Shown piece after piece: positions 1-7,512 of a DNA stretch of 40,334 bases. The notes under the pieces were generated by a model. The model was not told the DNA's origin, searched no databases, and was given only the letters and a program-made list of their open reading frames with translations. This DNA is from Gudongella sp051744365 (lineage in GTDB: Bacteria > Bacillota > Clostridia > Tissierellales > Tissierellaceae), in the NCBI GenBank assembly GCA_051744365.1, contig JBNJCX010000015.1:1-40334 (forward strand). Reading direction: 5' to 3'. The position numbers and the translations under genes are program-made. Every line of letters begins with the position of its first letter. The first letter of the stretch is position 1.

Positions 1-1040
1 AGTTGAACAACAAAAGTCTGCTGCAGCGTTCCCGGTTCAATTTCCAAACCCTCCTGCAGGTTCAGAATCTCGATATCCTCAAATGAAAACTCCAGGGTAC
101 CGGTAACCACTTCCCTGATATTATACGTTATGGTTATCCTTTGAAGTGGATTCAGGAGTGTTACCCCTTCGGGCAGATTGAGATCAACCTCCATTGATTC
201 ACTATCCAGAATTGAATTAATATCAACCTCGACAGTCTTAATTTCAGACAGTTGAGCCACTGAGCTATCACCCTTAACCACTACTGTTTCCGGATTGATT
301 TTAATATCAGCTATGGCATAATTGTCAGGGAGTTCATTTGAAGTTACCAACTCCACAGGAAGCTCAATGGTTCTGAACACAGGTACTGTAACATCAACAA
401 AGCCTGGTTCCTTTTCAACTCCACGAACCTCTTCCCCAGTATCGTCAATTATTTTAATCGATGTGGAAACTGTAAAGTCCTCAGTTTTATCTGTAAGATC
501 TACTATTGCCTGAGCTTTGTCCACCTCATTTATCCATGTTCTTGGTCCACTTATGAGGATAATCTGAGGTCTTATAACCACGTCACCTATTATATAATCT
601 TCAGGCAATTCCCCATTGTACGATATCTCCACAGGTATTTCCCTGCTGATTATTCTGTCAAAGGAAAACAGGACCTCCTTGGGTTCATGGTTCACTATTC
701 TAATCCCTGAGGTCTGATCAAGAAGACCCACTGTTATGGGGATTTTTACCTGACCTTCGTTGTAGCCACTAAGATCAATCTGAGCATAAATACTTGATGC
801 GCTAAAATTGGTCATATCAGACCTCTTCCCGCTCACCTTCACATTGATTTTTACTTCTTCAGGCTCCTTTATAACCAGTCCCTGTCGGTTCAATCCAGCT
901 GTATTTGTGTAATTTACTTTTATATTTCTGTATTCCTGGGTTATTTCAGGGTTGGTTTCACTCATAACATAGCTCCAAAGAAATATTGCTATAACAAGAG
1001 TGAGAATTTTTGCTGTAATATCACTTTTTCCCATCTTCAT
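1..1040 (-). CDS. cdaR: CdaR/YbbR-domain membrane protein, C-terminus cut by window edge
   Basis: The frame is open from the ATG at 1040 to the window edge (about 346 residues), so the C-terminus is missing. Residues about 8-25 form one hydrophobic segment (ILTLVIAIFLWSYVM), followed by an extracytoplasmic region with repeated YbbR-like units of about 80-90 residues that recur around P(V/E)E(I/L) motifs. CdaR proteins bind and modulate the c-di-AMP synthase CdaA at the membrane. The gene starts 20 bases inside the cdaA 3' end, with GGAGG seven bases before the ATG, so the two are translationally coupled. In relatives glmM usually follows, which would be outside the window. Confidence 0.9.
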   Translation of the reverse strand, partial: MKMGKSDITAKILTLVIAIFLWSYVMSETNPEITQEYRNIKVNYTNTAGLNRQGLVIKEPEEVKINVKVSGKRSDMTNFSASSIYAQIDLSGYNEGQVKIPITVGLLDQTSGIRIVNHEPKEVLFSFDRIISREIPVEISYNGELPEDYIIGDVVIRPQIILISGPRTWINEVDKAQAIVDLTDKTEDFTVSTSIKIIDDTGEEVRGVEKEPGFVDVTVPVFRTIELPVELVTSNELPDNYAIADIKINPETVVVKGDSSVAQLSEIKTVEVDINSILDSESMEVDLNLPEGVTLLNPLQRITITYNIREVVTGTLEFSFEDIEILNLQEGLEIEPGTLQQTFVVQ

Positions 1041-1854
1041 CCCGATTCCTCCATCTTGTTATAAATGTCTGATCATTGCTTTTCGGCTTGTACATTTCCA
1101 AAAGTAGCTGCCTAAGGGTCTTGGAGTCCAGATATCTTGAAATCGAGCCATTCTCAGCTACGGAAATTGCTCCAGTCTCCTCCGATACAATTATGGACAG
1201 ACTATCTGACCTTTCTGAAATACCCAATGCAGCACGGTGCCTGGTTCCAAGCTCCCTGCTGACTGTAGAGCTGTCAGTCAGAGGCAAAAAGCATGCTGCC
1301 GCTTTAATTATGTCGTCCTTTATTATTACTGCCCCATCATGGAGTGGTGTGTTTGGTATAAATATGTTAATGAGAAGGTCACTACTCACAATGCCACCTA
1401 TCTTTGTGCCGGTTTCAACAATCTCGTTAAGGCCGGTCTGCTTCTCAAGAACCATAAGTGCCCCTATCTTCTGTCTTGAAAGAGATGCTGTTGCCTCGAC
1501 AATTTCATCAACAACCTTTGATATATTCTCCCCTCTTATTTCTATGAGGGATTTTGAAAAGTATCTGCTTCTTCCTATGTATTCCAGGCCACGTCGCAAT
1601 TCAGGCTGAAAAACAATCAAAATTGCCAGGGTTCCAACAGTCATTGCATTGCCCAGTATCCAATTTATCGTATACAGCTTCTGCCATTCACTTAATTTTG
1701 TCAACACCAACAGGACCCCTATTCCTTTGAGTAGCTGCTCCGCCCGGGTCTCCTTTATCAGTGTATACAATTTGTACAGGACCACAGCAACAATCAAAAT
1801 GTCAACAATATCCCTGATTCTGATGTTAATGAATAAATCGCTTATGAATTGCAA
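1021..1854 (-). CDS. cdaA: Diadenylate cyclase CdaA (c-di-AMP synthase)
   Basis: This 277-residue protein condenses two ATP into the essential messenger cyclic-di-AMP, which controls potassium and osmolyte transport and cell-wall homeostasis in Gram-positive bacteria. About three hydrophobic helices span residues 12-85. The DAC domain follows, with the catalytic DGA at 173-175 (in LHDGAVII) and RHR at 205-207 (in GTRHRAALG). Length and layout match CdaA (DacA) rather than the soluble DisA. The start is a TTG at 1854 behind AAAGGCGGGG; no better ATG is present. A promoter-like element lies just upstream. It overlaps cdaR by 20 bases. Confidence 0.96.
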   Translation of the reverse strand: MQFISDLFINIRIRDIVDILIVAVVLYKLYTLIKETRAEQLLKGIGVLLVLTKLSEWQKLYTINWILGNAMTVGTLAILIVFQPELRRGLEYIGRSRYFSKSLIEIRGENISKVVDEIVEATASLSRQKIGALMVLEKQTGLNEIVETGTKIGGIVSSDLLINIFIPNTPLHDGAVIIKDDIIKAAACFLPLTDSSTVSRELGTRHRAALGISERSDSLSIIVSEETGAISVAENGSISRYLDSKTLRQLLLEMYKPKSNDQTFITRWRNRDEDGKK

Positions 1855-1889
1855 TAGTACCCCGCCTTTTAGTTTAGTCTCTACTATTT

Positions 1890-1918
1890 ATTATACCCCA
1901 TCCATATGCATAAATGAA
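1890..1918 (-). promoter_or_regulatory. Candidate sigma-A promoter for cdaA-cdaR
   Basis: On the minus strand a perfect -10 TATAAT (1890-1895) sits 17 bases downstream of a weak -35 TTCATT (1913-1918), about 40 bases before the cdaA TTG. It lies in the gap after the CapA-like gene, so cdaAR is probably a separate transcription unit. The -35 matches only 3 of 6 consensus bases. Confidence 0.45.
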
Positions 1919-1927
1919 TATAAATAA

Positions 1928-3160
1928 TCATTTATACAGGTTATTCATCGTATCCGAAAGGGATTTGCAGAGTCTTTGATGAACATGTTTCTCAAGCTCA
2001 ATATCCAAGCTACCCTCAATGGCCTTTTCGACAGGCAGAATTCTGTAGCTGTAGGAATTGCCATTCCAACGTCTTAATATCCACGTAGGTATGGGTGTGA
2101 TTTCACTTATTTCAGTTATTCCAGTATTTTCATCCTTTTCGATAAAGACCTGAATAAGGACTCCATCCTCTGTATCGGAGACTCCAATGGTATCGTATCT
2201 CTGGTTTGAAATAAGGTTTCCCATGGAATAAACTACATGGGTTGTATGGTTTTCAATTTCAATGGTTTCTATCTCCTGTACTACATGTGGATGAGTTCCA
2301 AGAATTAGCTGCACCCCTTTTTCTGCCAGAAATCTTGCCAGGCCCCGCTGCTCATCCGTTGGGTTGCTGTGGTACTGATTTCCCCAGTGAAGATATGCAA
2401 CGATAAAATCGATATTTTCTGATTTGATCTTAGCTATATCTTCAGCCATTTTCTCCTTGTCAATCATATTGACCATTCTGGATATTTCATCGTCTGAAAG
2501 AGAAGTATCCAATTCATTCAGACCGTATGTGTAGGATAAAAGACCCAGCTTAATTCCCTGTCTTTCCAGTATCAGATATGGTCTTCTTTCAGTTGCACTT
2601 GTGCCTATATACTCCATTTCTCTTTTCTTTATTGCTGTAATGGTATTCTCAATACCTTTTTTTCCCATATCCAGAGAGTGGTTGTTTGATGTGACGAGGA
2701 CATTGAATCCGGATTCTGCAATCCCGTCAAGAACAGCTTCAGGGCTATTGAATCCAGGAAATCCGCTGAATCCAAGATGATCACCCGCAATCACGGTTTC
2801 CAGATTTGCGATTGCCAAATCAGCTTTGCTTAAATTCTCTTCTAAAAATTGAAATGTCGGAGTAAAATCAAAGGAACCTTCAGGGGTTCTGGCAGCATTT
2901 ATCTGCGGGATATGAAACATCAGATCCCCAGCAGCTAGTATCGTTATGCTGCTCTTGTTATTTTTATTCGATATATACGATTCTTCAGTTGGGGGCAAAT
3001 CATTGTGCTGATTACCGCAGTCAGGAACTGTGGTAACGTTTTCACCAGTGTCGGCAATATCAGTAGCATCATTGACACCCATATCCCCTGGAGAAAGCAT
3101 TCCTGACAAGACGGTTATTACCAGGGCAATCATCACTGAAAATCCAATCAACTTTTTCAT
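1928..3160 (-). CDS. CapA-family calcineurin-like phosphoesterase, exported or membrane-anchored
   Basis: The product is 410 residues from the ATG at 3160; an upstream in-frame start at 3187 is less likely because GAGAGGG sits correctly before 3160. A hydrophobic signal/anchor is at residues 4-22, followed by a low-complexity linker to about residue 65. The CapA/PgsA fold follows with its metal-site motifs in order: AAGDLMFH, NLETV, TSNNHSLDMG, LHWGNQY, GTHPHVVQ and YSMGNLIS. In capsule and poly-gamma-glutamate loci such proteins take part in polymer synthesis or attachment, but here no capsule genes flank it, so the substrate is unknown. It follows the DUF5317 gene by 51 bases and may be co-transcribed. 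Confidence 0.85.
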   Translation of the reverse strand: MKKLIGFSVMIALVITVLSGMLSPGDMGVNDATDIADTGENVTTVPDCGNQHNDLPPTEESYISNKNNKSSITILAAGDLMFHIPQINAARTPEGSFDFTPTFQFLEENLSKADLAIANLETVIAGDHLGFSGFPGFNSPEAVLDGIAESGFNVLVTSNNHSLDMGKKGIENTITAIKKREMEYIGTSATERRPYLILERQGIKLGLLSYTYGLNELDTSLSDDEISRMVNMIDKEKMAEDIAKIKSENIDFIVAYLHWGNQYHSNPTDEQRGLARFLAEKGVQLILGTHPHVVQEIETIEIENHTTHVVYSMGNLISNQRYDTIGVSDTEDGVLIQVFIEKDENTGITEISEITPIPTWILRRWNGNSYSYRILPVEKAIEGSLDIELEKHVHQRLCKSLSDTMNNLYK

Positions 3161-3211
3161 AATAAACCCTCTCTGGTTTGACTTCACTTATATTTTACAT
3201 CTAAATTACCT

Positions 3212-3754
3212 CTATTGCAACGGCTCAGAGGAAGTCATATATTTTTGAATAATCAGAAATATCCCGATTGCAATAAAAACATCTCCGATACTGATAACCT
3301 TCCTAAATAATGGAATAATATCCGAGAGCATCTTAAAGGTGGTCCCTGAATCCACAAGTGAATGAGTTACAACCCTGTTGTCAGCTATCAATGAAAGCTC
3401 GTCAAAAAGACCTGCTTTCTCCAGTGCCCACCCGCTTACTGGCATTCTACCACCGTTGAACATCATAGGTATCATGTTTGCTGTAATACCAGCAGAGACA
3501 AGGTTGTAGGGCTTAGTCTTTCTATTGTAGAATAAAGTAATTAATAGCATTGAATTTGAAGCAAGCTGAATAAGCGCAAAGTTTTCCATAAGCAACGAAT
3601 TCCCCTGTGCAATCAGATATATTGAAAGGTAGGACAAGAAAAATCCTATAGGAATAAATCCCCATTTTTTAAGGGATATATCTGCGAGATTCCCTATTTT
3701 TCCACCTCTTAGTTTTCCAATTATTATTCCCAGAAACAAAGTTTCTATTATCAT
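3212..3754 (-). CDS. DUF5317-family integral membrane protein
   Basis: This 180-residue, strongly hydrophobic protein has about four to five predicted membrane segments: residues 1-13, 33-50, 58-75, 85-98 and a last one near 155-172. The conserved-looking NGGRMPVSG stretch in the middle and the final single helix fit the DUF5317 family of Firmicutes, which has no established function. The ATG at 3754 has GGGAG seven to eight bases before it. It lies directly after the rubrerythrin terminator and upstream of the CapA-like gene. Family assignment is from pattern recognition only. Confidence 0.65.
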   Translation of the reverse strand: MIIETLFLGIIIGKLRGGKIGNLADISLKKWGFIPIGFFLSYLSIYLIAQGNSLLMENFALIQLASNSMLLITLFYNRKTKPYNLVSAGITANMIPMMFNGGRMPVSGWALEKAGLFDELSLIADNRVVTHSLVDSGTTFKMLSDIIPLFRKVISIGDVFIAIGIFLIIQKYMTSSEPLQ

Positions 3755-3777
3755 AATCTATCTCCCTGAATTAAGAT

Positions 3778-3804
3778 ACAATAATAGGACGCCCTTAGGC
3801 GTCC
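3778..3804 (-). terminator. Rho-independent terminator after rubrerythrin
   Basis: Minus-strand hairpin GGACGCC-TAAG-GGCGTCC (3787-3804) followed by a T-rich run with interruptions (CTATTATTG). It begins three bases after the rubrerythrin stop. The T-run is weak, so some read-through into the DUF5317 gene is possible. Confidence 0.7.
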
Positions 3805-3807
3805 CAA

Positions 3808-4353
3808 TTAATAAGCTACAAATACTGCTCTCTTGGCGTTGCAGATCGGACAGATGTCCTCTTCTCCCGTAAGTGTTATAAATCCACATACTGGGCACAT
3901 TTCAATTACCTCAGCTTCAAGGTCCTTGCCACCATCAACAAACTCTTTGGCAACTGTGTAACAGTCAGCGTGAACCTGCTCAGCTGCAACTGCATATCTC
4001 ATTGCATTGATTGCTTCTTTTTCTCCCTGCATTTCTGCTACCTGTATGTAAGCTGGGTACATCTGGGTTACTTCATGCATTTCCCCTTCTATTCCGCCTG
4101 CAAGATTTTGGGATGTTGACCCAAGTCCGAATTCTCCGCCTGATACCACTGAAAAAGCTCCTTGAACATCTCTAAGTGCTTTGAAGTGAAGTGTAGCGTG
4201 AACCTGCTCGGCATCTGATGTAGCCATAAATAATCTTGCTACAGCTGGAAATCCATCCTTCGTTGCCTTGTCTGCCCATATCCTGTATCTCATATGAGCC
4301 TGGCTCTCTCCTCCGAAGGCTGATCTCAGGTTGTCTTGTGTCATTGCATTCAT
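3808..4353 (-). CDS. rbr: Rubrerythrin
   Basis: This 181-residue non-haem iron protein reduces hydrogen peroxide in the cytoplasm of anaerobes, using electrons passed through its rubredoxin domain. The N-terminal ferritin-like four-helix domain carries the diiron Glu/His ligands in GGESQAHMRY, DAEQVHA, EGEMHEV and AAEQVHADCY. The C-terminal rubredoxin domain has CPVCG and CPICN in the last 30 residues. The ATG at 4353 follows AAGGAGG with good spacing; an in-frame start 39 bases upstream is not supported. Two promoter-like elements and a probable metal or peroxide operator lie upstream. It appears monocistronic. Confidence 0.95.
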   Translation of the reverse strand: MNAMTQDNLRSAFGGESQAHMRYRIWADKATKDGFPAVARLFMATSDAEQVHATLHFKALRDVQGAFSVVSGGEFGLGSTSQNLAGGIEGEMHEVTQMYPAYIQVAEMQGEKEAINAMRYAVAAEQVHADCYTVAKEFVDGGKDLEAEVIEMCPVCGFITLTGEEDICPICNAKRAVFVAY

Positions 4354-4402
4354 TGAAATTCCTCCTTTTAATCTTCGTGTTCCACATTTCACGATGATTT
4401 AA

Positions 4403-4417
4403 GTGAAATGATTACAA
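4403..4417 (-). promoter_or_regulatory. Candidate PerR/Fur-type operator at rubrerythrin start site
   Basis: Minus strand TTGTAATCATTTCAC resembles the 7-1-7 PerR box TTATAAT-N-ATTATAA, with 6 of 7 matches in the first half and 4 of 7 in the second. It sits just downstream of the -10, over the expected transcription start, where a repressor would block initiation. The same AATTGTAAT core occurs upstream of ferritin. Confidence 0.45.
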
Positions 4418-4422
4418 TTTAC

Positions 4423-4451
4423 ATTATACCGTATTTTCTTTTTTAAGTCCA
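4423..4451 (-). promoter_or_regulatory. Proximal sigma-A promoter of rubrerythrin
   Basis: Minus-strand -35 TGGACT (4446-4451), a 17-base spacer and a perfect -10 TATAAT (4423-4428), about 70 bases before the ATG. The spacing and -10 are consensus quality. Confidence 0.7.
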
Positions 4452-4478
4452 TACCGCATCACAATGAAACCATCTTGA

Positions 4479-4508
4479 ATTATACCCTCAATAGAATTTT
4501 TCCCACAA
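4479..4508 (-). promoter_or_regulatory. Possible distal promoter of rubrerythrin
   Basis: Minus-strand TTGTGG (4503-4508), an 18-base spacer and TATAAT (4479-4484), upstream of the proximal promoter. The 4454-4563 stretch also holds the 10-base palindrome CATTATAATG but no gene. Confidence 0.4.
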
Positions 4509-4563
4509 TGTTTTAATAGATTCCATTTTCATTATAATGTAAAAGGACCAAAAGTGATGAGTT

Positions 4564-4599
4564 GCTAAATAAAGGCAGCCCCGTAATCCGGGGCTGCCT
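4564..4599 (-). terminator. Rho-independent terminator of the arsR-oxidoreductase-TusA/DsrE unit
   Basis: Minus-strand hairpin with an 11-base-pair GC-rich stem AGGCAGCCCCG / CGGGGCTGCCT (4573-4599) and loop GATTA, followed by TTTATTTAG. It begins eight bases after the TusA-DsrE stop codon, so the TusA-DsrE frame is the real end of the transcript. Confidence 0.85.
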
Positions 4600-4606
4600 G
4601 CATTAA

Positions 4607-5359
4607 TTAGACAAAAAGATTTACATTGGAGTCGTCAGCGGCGTCGAGGTATGTTGCCACTCCTCCGATTTCTACACCATCAATCAGCTCTTCCTTGGTT
4701 AAGCCCATTACATCCAATGACATCTGGCAGGCTACGACTCTTATTCCTGAATCCATGCCTGTTTTTATAAGCCCTTCAAGAGATGAAATGTTTTTATCAG
4801 CCATAACTTTCCTGATCATCTTGGGACCCATTCCAGCCATATGCATCTTTGATAATCCAAGCTTCTTGCTTCCCCTTGGCATCATTTTGGAGAACATGGT
4901 CGCCATAAAGTCCTTGCTGACACTAACAGGCTCTGGTCTTCTAAGGACATTAAGGCCCCAGAAGGTAAAGAACATAGTTACATTATTTCCCATTGCTGCT
5001 GCGCCATTTGCAATGATAAATGCAGCTATTGCCTTGTCAAGCTCTCCTGAGAACACTACCATTGTTTTCTCTTTTGATTTTACAGCAGTTGCATCTCCCT
5101 TTGCAGCCGGAACACCAGCTGTACCCTTTTGGATCTGCACTATCCATTTATTTTCCTGCTTTTCATCGCTTATAAAGGTGTTTTTGGTGTTATTGCACCA
5201 AGCCTTTATATCGCTGATAAAGCCTGGATCTGTTGCAGATACCTCAAGTACCTGACCATTTTCCATTTTCTTCATATTTTCCGATACCTTTATTATTGGC
5301 CCCGGACAGGATAGACCACAAGCATTGAGCTTAATGGTATCACCTGCCGGGGTTACTGC
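4607..5359 (-). CDS. TusA (SirA-like) and DsrE domains in the -1 frame of the upstream oxidoreductase
   Basis: This frame encodes 250 residues up to the stop at 4607. A TusA-type sulfur-carrier domain comes first, with its active Cys in ACGLSCPGP (codons near 5300-5325), then a linker, then a DsrE/F-like domain with a candidate Cys in VACQMS. The only ATG with any possible ribosome site (5275) lies after the TusA cysteine motif and has a poor SD, so independent translation would lose that motif. The frame is continuous with the preceding oxidoreductase if the ribosome slips -1 at 5359-5365. TusA and DsrE proteins hand on persulfide sulfur, which suits fusion to a rhodanese. The alternative is a separate or broken 3' fragment left by a one-base indel. 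Confidence 0.75.
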   Translation of the reverse strand, partial: AVTPAGDTIKLNACGLSCPGPIIKVSENMKKMENGQVLEVSATDPGFISDIKAWCNNTKNTFISDEKQENKWIVQIQKGTAGVPAAKGDATAVKSKEKTMVVFSGELDKAIAAFIIANGAAAMGNNVTMFFTFWGLNVLRRPEPVSVSKDFMATMFSKMMPRGSKKLGLSKMHMAGMGPKMIRKVMADKNISSLEGLIKTGMDSGIRVVACQMSLDVMGLTKEELIDGVEIGGVATYLDAADDSNVNLFV

Positions 5360-5365
5360 TTTCCC
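5300..5365 (-). promoter_or_regulatory. Candidate programmed -1 ribosomal frameshift site with stimulatory hairpin
   Basis: Minus strand reads CTG GGA AAG CAG TAA in the oxidoreductase frame. GGGAAAG (5359-5365) fits the X-XXY-YYZ slippery rule. After a six-base spacer containing the zero-frame stop comes CCCCGGCAGG (5343-5352), which pairs with CCTG-T-CCGGGG (5300-5310): ten base pairs, one bulged T and a 32-base loop. A -1 slip continues as GCA GTA ACC CCG straight into the TusA domain. A G-run indel in sequencing or evolution would look the same at the frame level, but would not by itself explain the hairpin. Confidence 0.55.
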
Positions 5366-7092
5366 AGTTTTGTATCTACCACTCCTGAATCATCAAATGC
5401 CTTTGGCTCCTGGTTGAACATTGTCTCACTTTGCATATACATATTCTTGTAGGTATTGAATCCACCTGCAAGATTCATAGCCTTGTAGCCATTATCCTTC
5501 AATACCCTTTCTGCAAGGTATCCCCTAAGACCTACAGCACAGAATGCCACGTATGTCTTGTCCTTGTCAAGCTCATCCAGTCTGTCTCTTAGCTCGTTTA
5601 GAGGAATATGAACTGAGCCTTCGATCGTTCCAATCTCCATTTCAACATCTTCTCTGATATCAAGAACCTTATACTTGTCCGTATCAAGCTCATCCAGCTC
5701 TCTCCAAAGAACCTGTTCAGTCATTCCGTCCATTATATTGTCGGCTACAAAGCCTATCATATTGACGGGATCCTTCGCCGAACCATAAGGTGGTGCATAG
5801 GCAAGCTCAAGGTCAATCAGGTCTTCAACCTTGCCGCCAAATCTGATAGCAGTTGCAAGAACATCAATTCTCTTGTCTACTCCGGCATAACCCACTATCT
5901 GAGATCCAAGAACCTTTCCCTCCATGTCAAACAGCATCTTCAATGTCATTGGAAGTGCTCCGGGATAGTAGCCCGCATGTGAATTCTGATGAATAAGAGC
6001 TATATCATAGTCCTTTTTATACTCTTTTCCCATTCTGATAAGCGTTTTTTCATTTACACCTGTACTTGCTACATCAAGGTCAAAAACCTTGGCGATACTT
6101 GTACCCTGTGTACCCTTGTATACTTCCTTGTTGCCTGTAAGGATATTGTTGGCAACGATTCTGCCCTGCTTGTTTGCAGGTCCTGCAAGAGGTATCATGG
6201 TTTGCACTTTGTTTACATAATCCTCAACCTCTATTACATCACCAATTGCATATATAGATTCGTCTGATGTTTGCAGATATTTGTCGACTATTATTCCGCC
6301 TCGCTTATTCTGCTGGAGCCCTGCTGCCTTTGCCAGTTCTCCGTTTGGTCTGATACCAATTGAAAGGATTATAATGTCTCCAGCAATCTTCTCTCCTGAT
6401 TGCAGGGTAATTGTAGTTACTCCATCCTTGTATTCAAAGGTACTCACTCCGTCATTAAGGTGAAGGTGTACTCCCTTTAATTTCATATGCTCGTGTACTA
6501 TTTGAGCCATCTCAAAATCTATTGGCGCCATCACCTGGTCCTGCATTTCAACTACTGATACATCCATTCCCTGGTCATGCAGGTTTTCTGCCATTTCAAG
6601 GCCTATAAAGCCTCCGCCCACAACAATTGCTCTTTTGGGTTTCTTTGTATCCACATAATTCTTTATCTTATCTGTATCTGGTATATTCCACAGGCTGAAA
6701 ATGTTTGGAGAATCAATTCCCGGAATAGGTGGCTTAATTGGACTGGATCCCGTCGACAGCAACAGATAATCATAGCTTTCTGTATAAGTCTTACCAGTCT
6801 TACTGTTCTTTACCTCTACTGTCTTCTTTTCTCTGTCGATTCCTGTTACCTCAGAAAAATTTCTGACATCAACATTATATTTCTTCATTATGGCCTCAGG
6901 GGTGTTTACAATAAGTGCATCTCTTTCCTCGATAGTCCCTCCTATATAGTAAGGAAGTCCACAGTTTGCAAAGGAGATGTACTCACCTCTCTCAAACATA
7001 ATAATTTCTGCTTTTTCATCCAATCTTCTAAGTCTTGTCAGCGCTGTAGCTCCTCCGGCCACTCCACCGACGATCAATACTTTTTTACCCAA
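5353..7092 (-). CDS. CoA-disulfide-reductase-like FAD oxidoreductase with rhodanese domain
   Basis: The zero-frame product is 579 residues. An N-terminal FAD/NAD(P)H disulfide-reductase fold starts with GGVAGGATALTRLRR and carries the single redox cysteine in SFANCGLPYYIGG (near residue 43), typical of CoA-disulfide reductase and CoA-persulfide reductase rather than paired-Cys enzymes. An NAD(P)H motif VVGGGFIGLEMAE and a dimerisation domain follow. A rhodanese domain occupies roughly 465-560 with active Cys in VAFCAVGLRG. It probably reduces CoA or protein persulfides and handles sulfane sulfur in the cytoplasm. It starts two bases after arsR. It ends at the slippery site; slipping would give about 828 residues including TusA and DsrE. 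Confidence 0.92.
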   Translation of the reverse strand: MGKKVLIVGGVAGGATALTRLRRLDEKAEIIMFERGEYISFANCGLPYYIGGTIEERDALIVNTPEAIMKKYNVDVRNFSEVTGIDREKKTVEVKNSKTGKTYTESYDYLLLSTGSSPIKPPIPGIDSPNIFSLWNIPDTDKIKNYVDTKKPKRAIVVGGGFIGLEMAENLHDQGMDVSVVEMQDQVMAPIDFEMAQIVHEHMKLKGVHLHLNDGVSTFEYKDGVTTITLQSGEKIAGDIIILSIGIRPNGELAKAAGLQQNKRGGIIVDKYLQTSDESIYAIGDVIEVEDYVNKVQTMIPLAGPANKQGRIVANNILTGNKEVYKGTQGTSIAKVFDLDVASTGVNEKTLIRMGKEYKKDYDIALIHQNSHAGYYPGALPMTLKMLFDMEGKVLGSQIVGYAGVDKRIDVLATAIRFGGKVEDLIDLELAYAPPYGSAKDPVNMIGFVADNIMDGMTEQVLWRELDELDTDKYKVLDIREDVEMEIGTIEGSVHIPLNELRDRLDELDKDKTYVAFCAVGLRGYLAERVLKDNGYKAMNLAGGFNTYKNMYMQSETMFNQEPKAFDDSGVVDTKLGKQ

Positions 7093-7094
7093 TT

Positions 7095-7385
7095 TTACTC
7101 CTCCTCCGATTTAAATAACAAGTCGATAATTCTCTTTACCTCATCATCTGCCAAAGAATAATAAACCTCAGTTCCTCTTCTCTCATCCTTCACAACCCCT
7201 GACAGCCTCAGCTTGGCAAGATGCTGTGACAGTGTAGACTGGGGTATATCGAGGCATCCCTGAATATAGGAGACATTGTTCTCCCCCTCCTCAGATAACC
7301 CCCTTAATATACACAATCTTACGGGATGAGAAATCAGTTTAAGGATTGCTGCTTTTTCCTCCAGTAGAACTTTGTCAAATCTCAT
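7095..7385 (-). CDS. ArsR/SmtB-family transcriptional regulator
   Basis: This 96-residue winged-helix repressor has the recognition region CLDIPQSTLSQHLAKL (about 44-59) and wing RRGTEVYYSL. The classical metal motif ELCVC is replaced by one cysteine in the recognition-helix region (C44), and another Cys lies in the preceding helix (C25). With no obvious metal site and a persulfide-handling enzyme directly downstream, a thiol/persulfide-sensing role like that of other ArsR-type sulfur sensors is plausible but inferred. The ATG at 7385 has GGAGGG upstream. It is the first gene of the unit and sits just behind a strong promoter, so autoregulation is likely. Confidence 0.9.
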   Translation of the reverse strand: MRFDKVLLEEKAAILKLISHPVRLCILRGLSEEGENNVSYIQGCLDIPQSTLSQHLAKLRLSGVVKDERRGTEVYYSLADDEVKRIIDLLFKSEEE

Positions 7386-7413
7386 CTAATCCCTCCTGCA
7401 TCTTTATATCCTT

Positions 7414-7442
7414 ATATTAGAATAAATAAATATACTTGTCAA
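7414..7442 (-). promoter_or_regulatory. Promoter and possible operator of the arsR-oxidoreductase unit
   Basis: Minus-strand perfect -35 TTGACA (7437-7442), a 17-base spacer and -10 TAATAT (7414-7419). Between and overlapping them, TATATT-N10-AATATA forms an inverted repeat of the size ArsR dimers bind. The repeat is AT-rich, so its meaning is uncertain; the promoter itself is good. Confidence 0.7.
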
Positions 7443-7461
7443 GAAAATATCTATCATTCCC

Positions 7462-7490
7462 AAAAAAAAGACACGGGACTTTTCCGTGTC
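7462..7490 (-). terminator. Rho-independent terminator after ferritin
   Basis: Minus-strand GACACGG-AAAAGTC-CCGTGTC followed by eight T, about 20 bases after the ferritin stop. A textbook terminator that isolates ferritin from arsR. Confidence 0.92.
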
Positions 7491-7512
7491 TAATATTTTT
7501 ATATATTATCTG

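Noticed and set aside
1076..1609. 177-codon plus-strand frame opposite cdaA
   Set aside because: Fully inside the conserved diadenylate cyclase domain; no ribosome site or promoter.
4626..5255. Long plus-strand reading frame (209 codons) opposite the TusA-DsrE segment
   Set aside because: It mirrors a real domain-bearing frame, has no ribosome site and no recognisable domain. A shadow.
4607..5275. TusA-DsrE as an independent gene from the ATG at 5275
   Set aside because: That start removes the TusA cysteine motif and has a weak ribosome site, although low-level separate DsrE synthesis cannot be excluded.
5353..5355. Recoding of the stop as selenocysteine in the oxidoreductase
   Set aside because: The stop is TAA, not TGA, and the continuing reading is in the -1 frame, so a selenocysteine explanation does not work.
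6577..7161. 194-codon plus-strand frame opposite the oxidoreductase and arsR
   Set aside because: Runs across two genuine genes in the opposite strand, with cysteine- and phenylalanine-rich composition typical of antisense frames.
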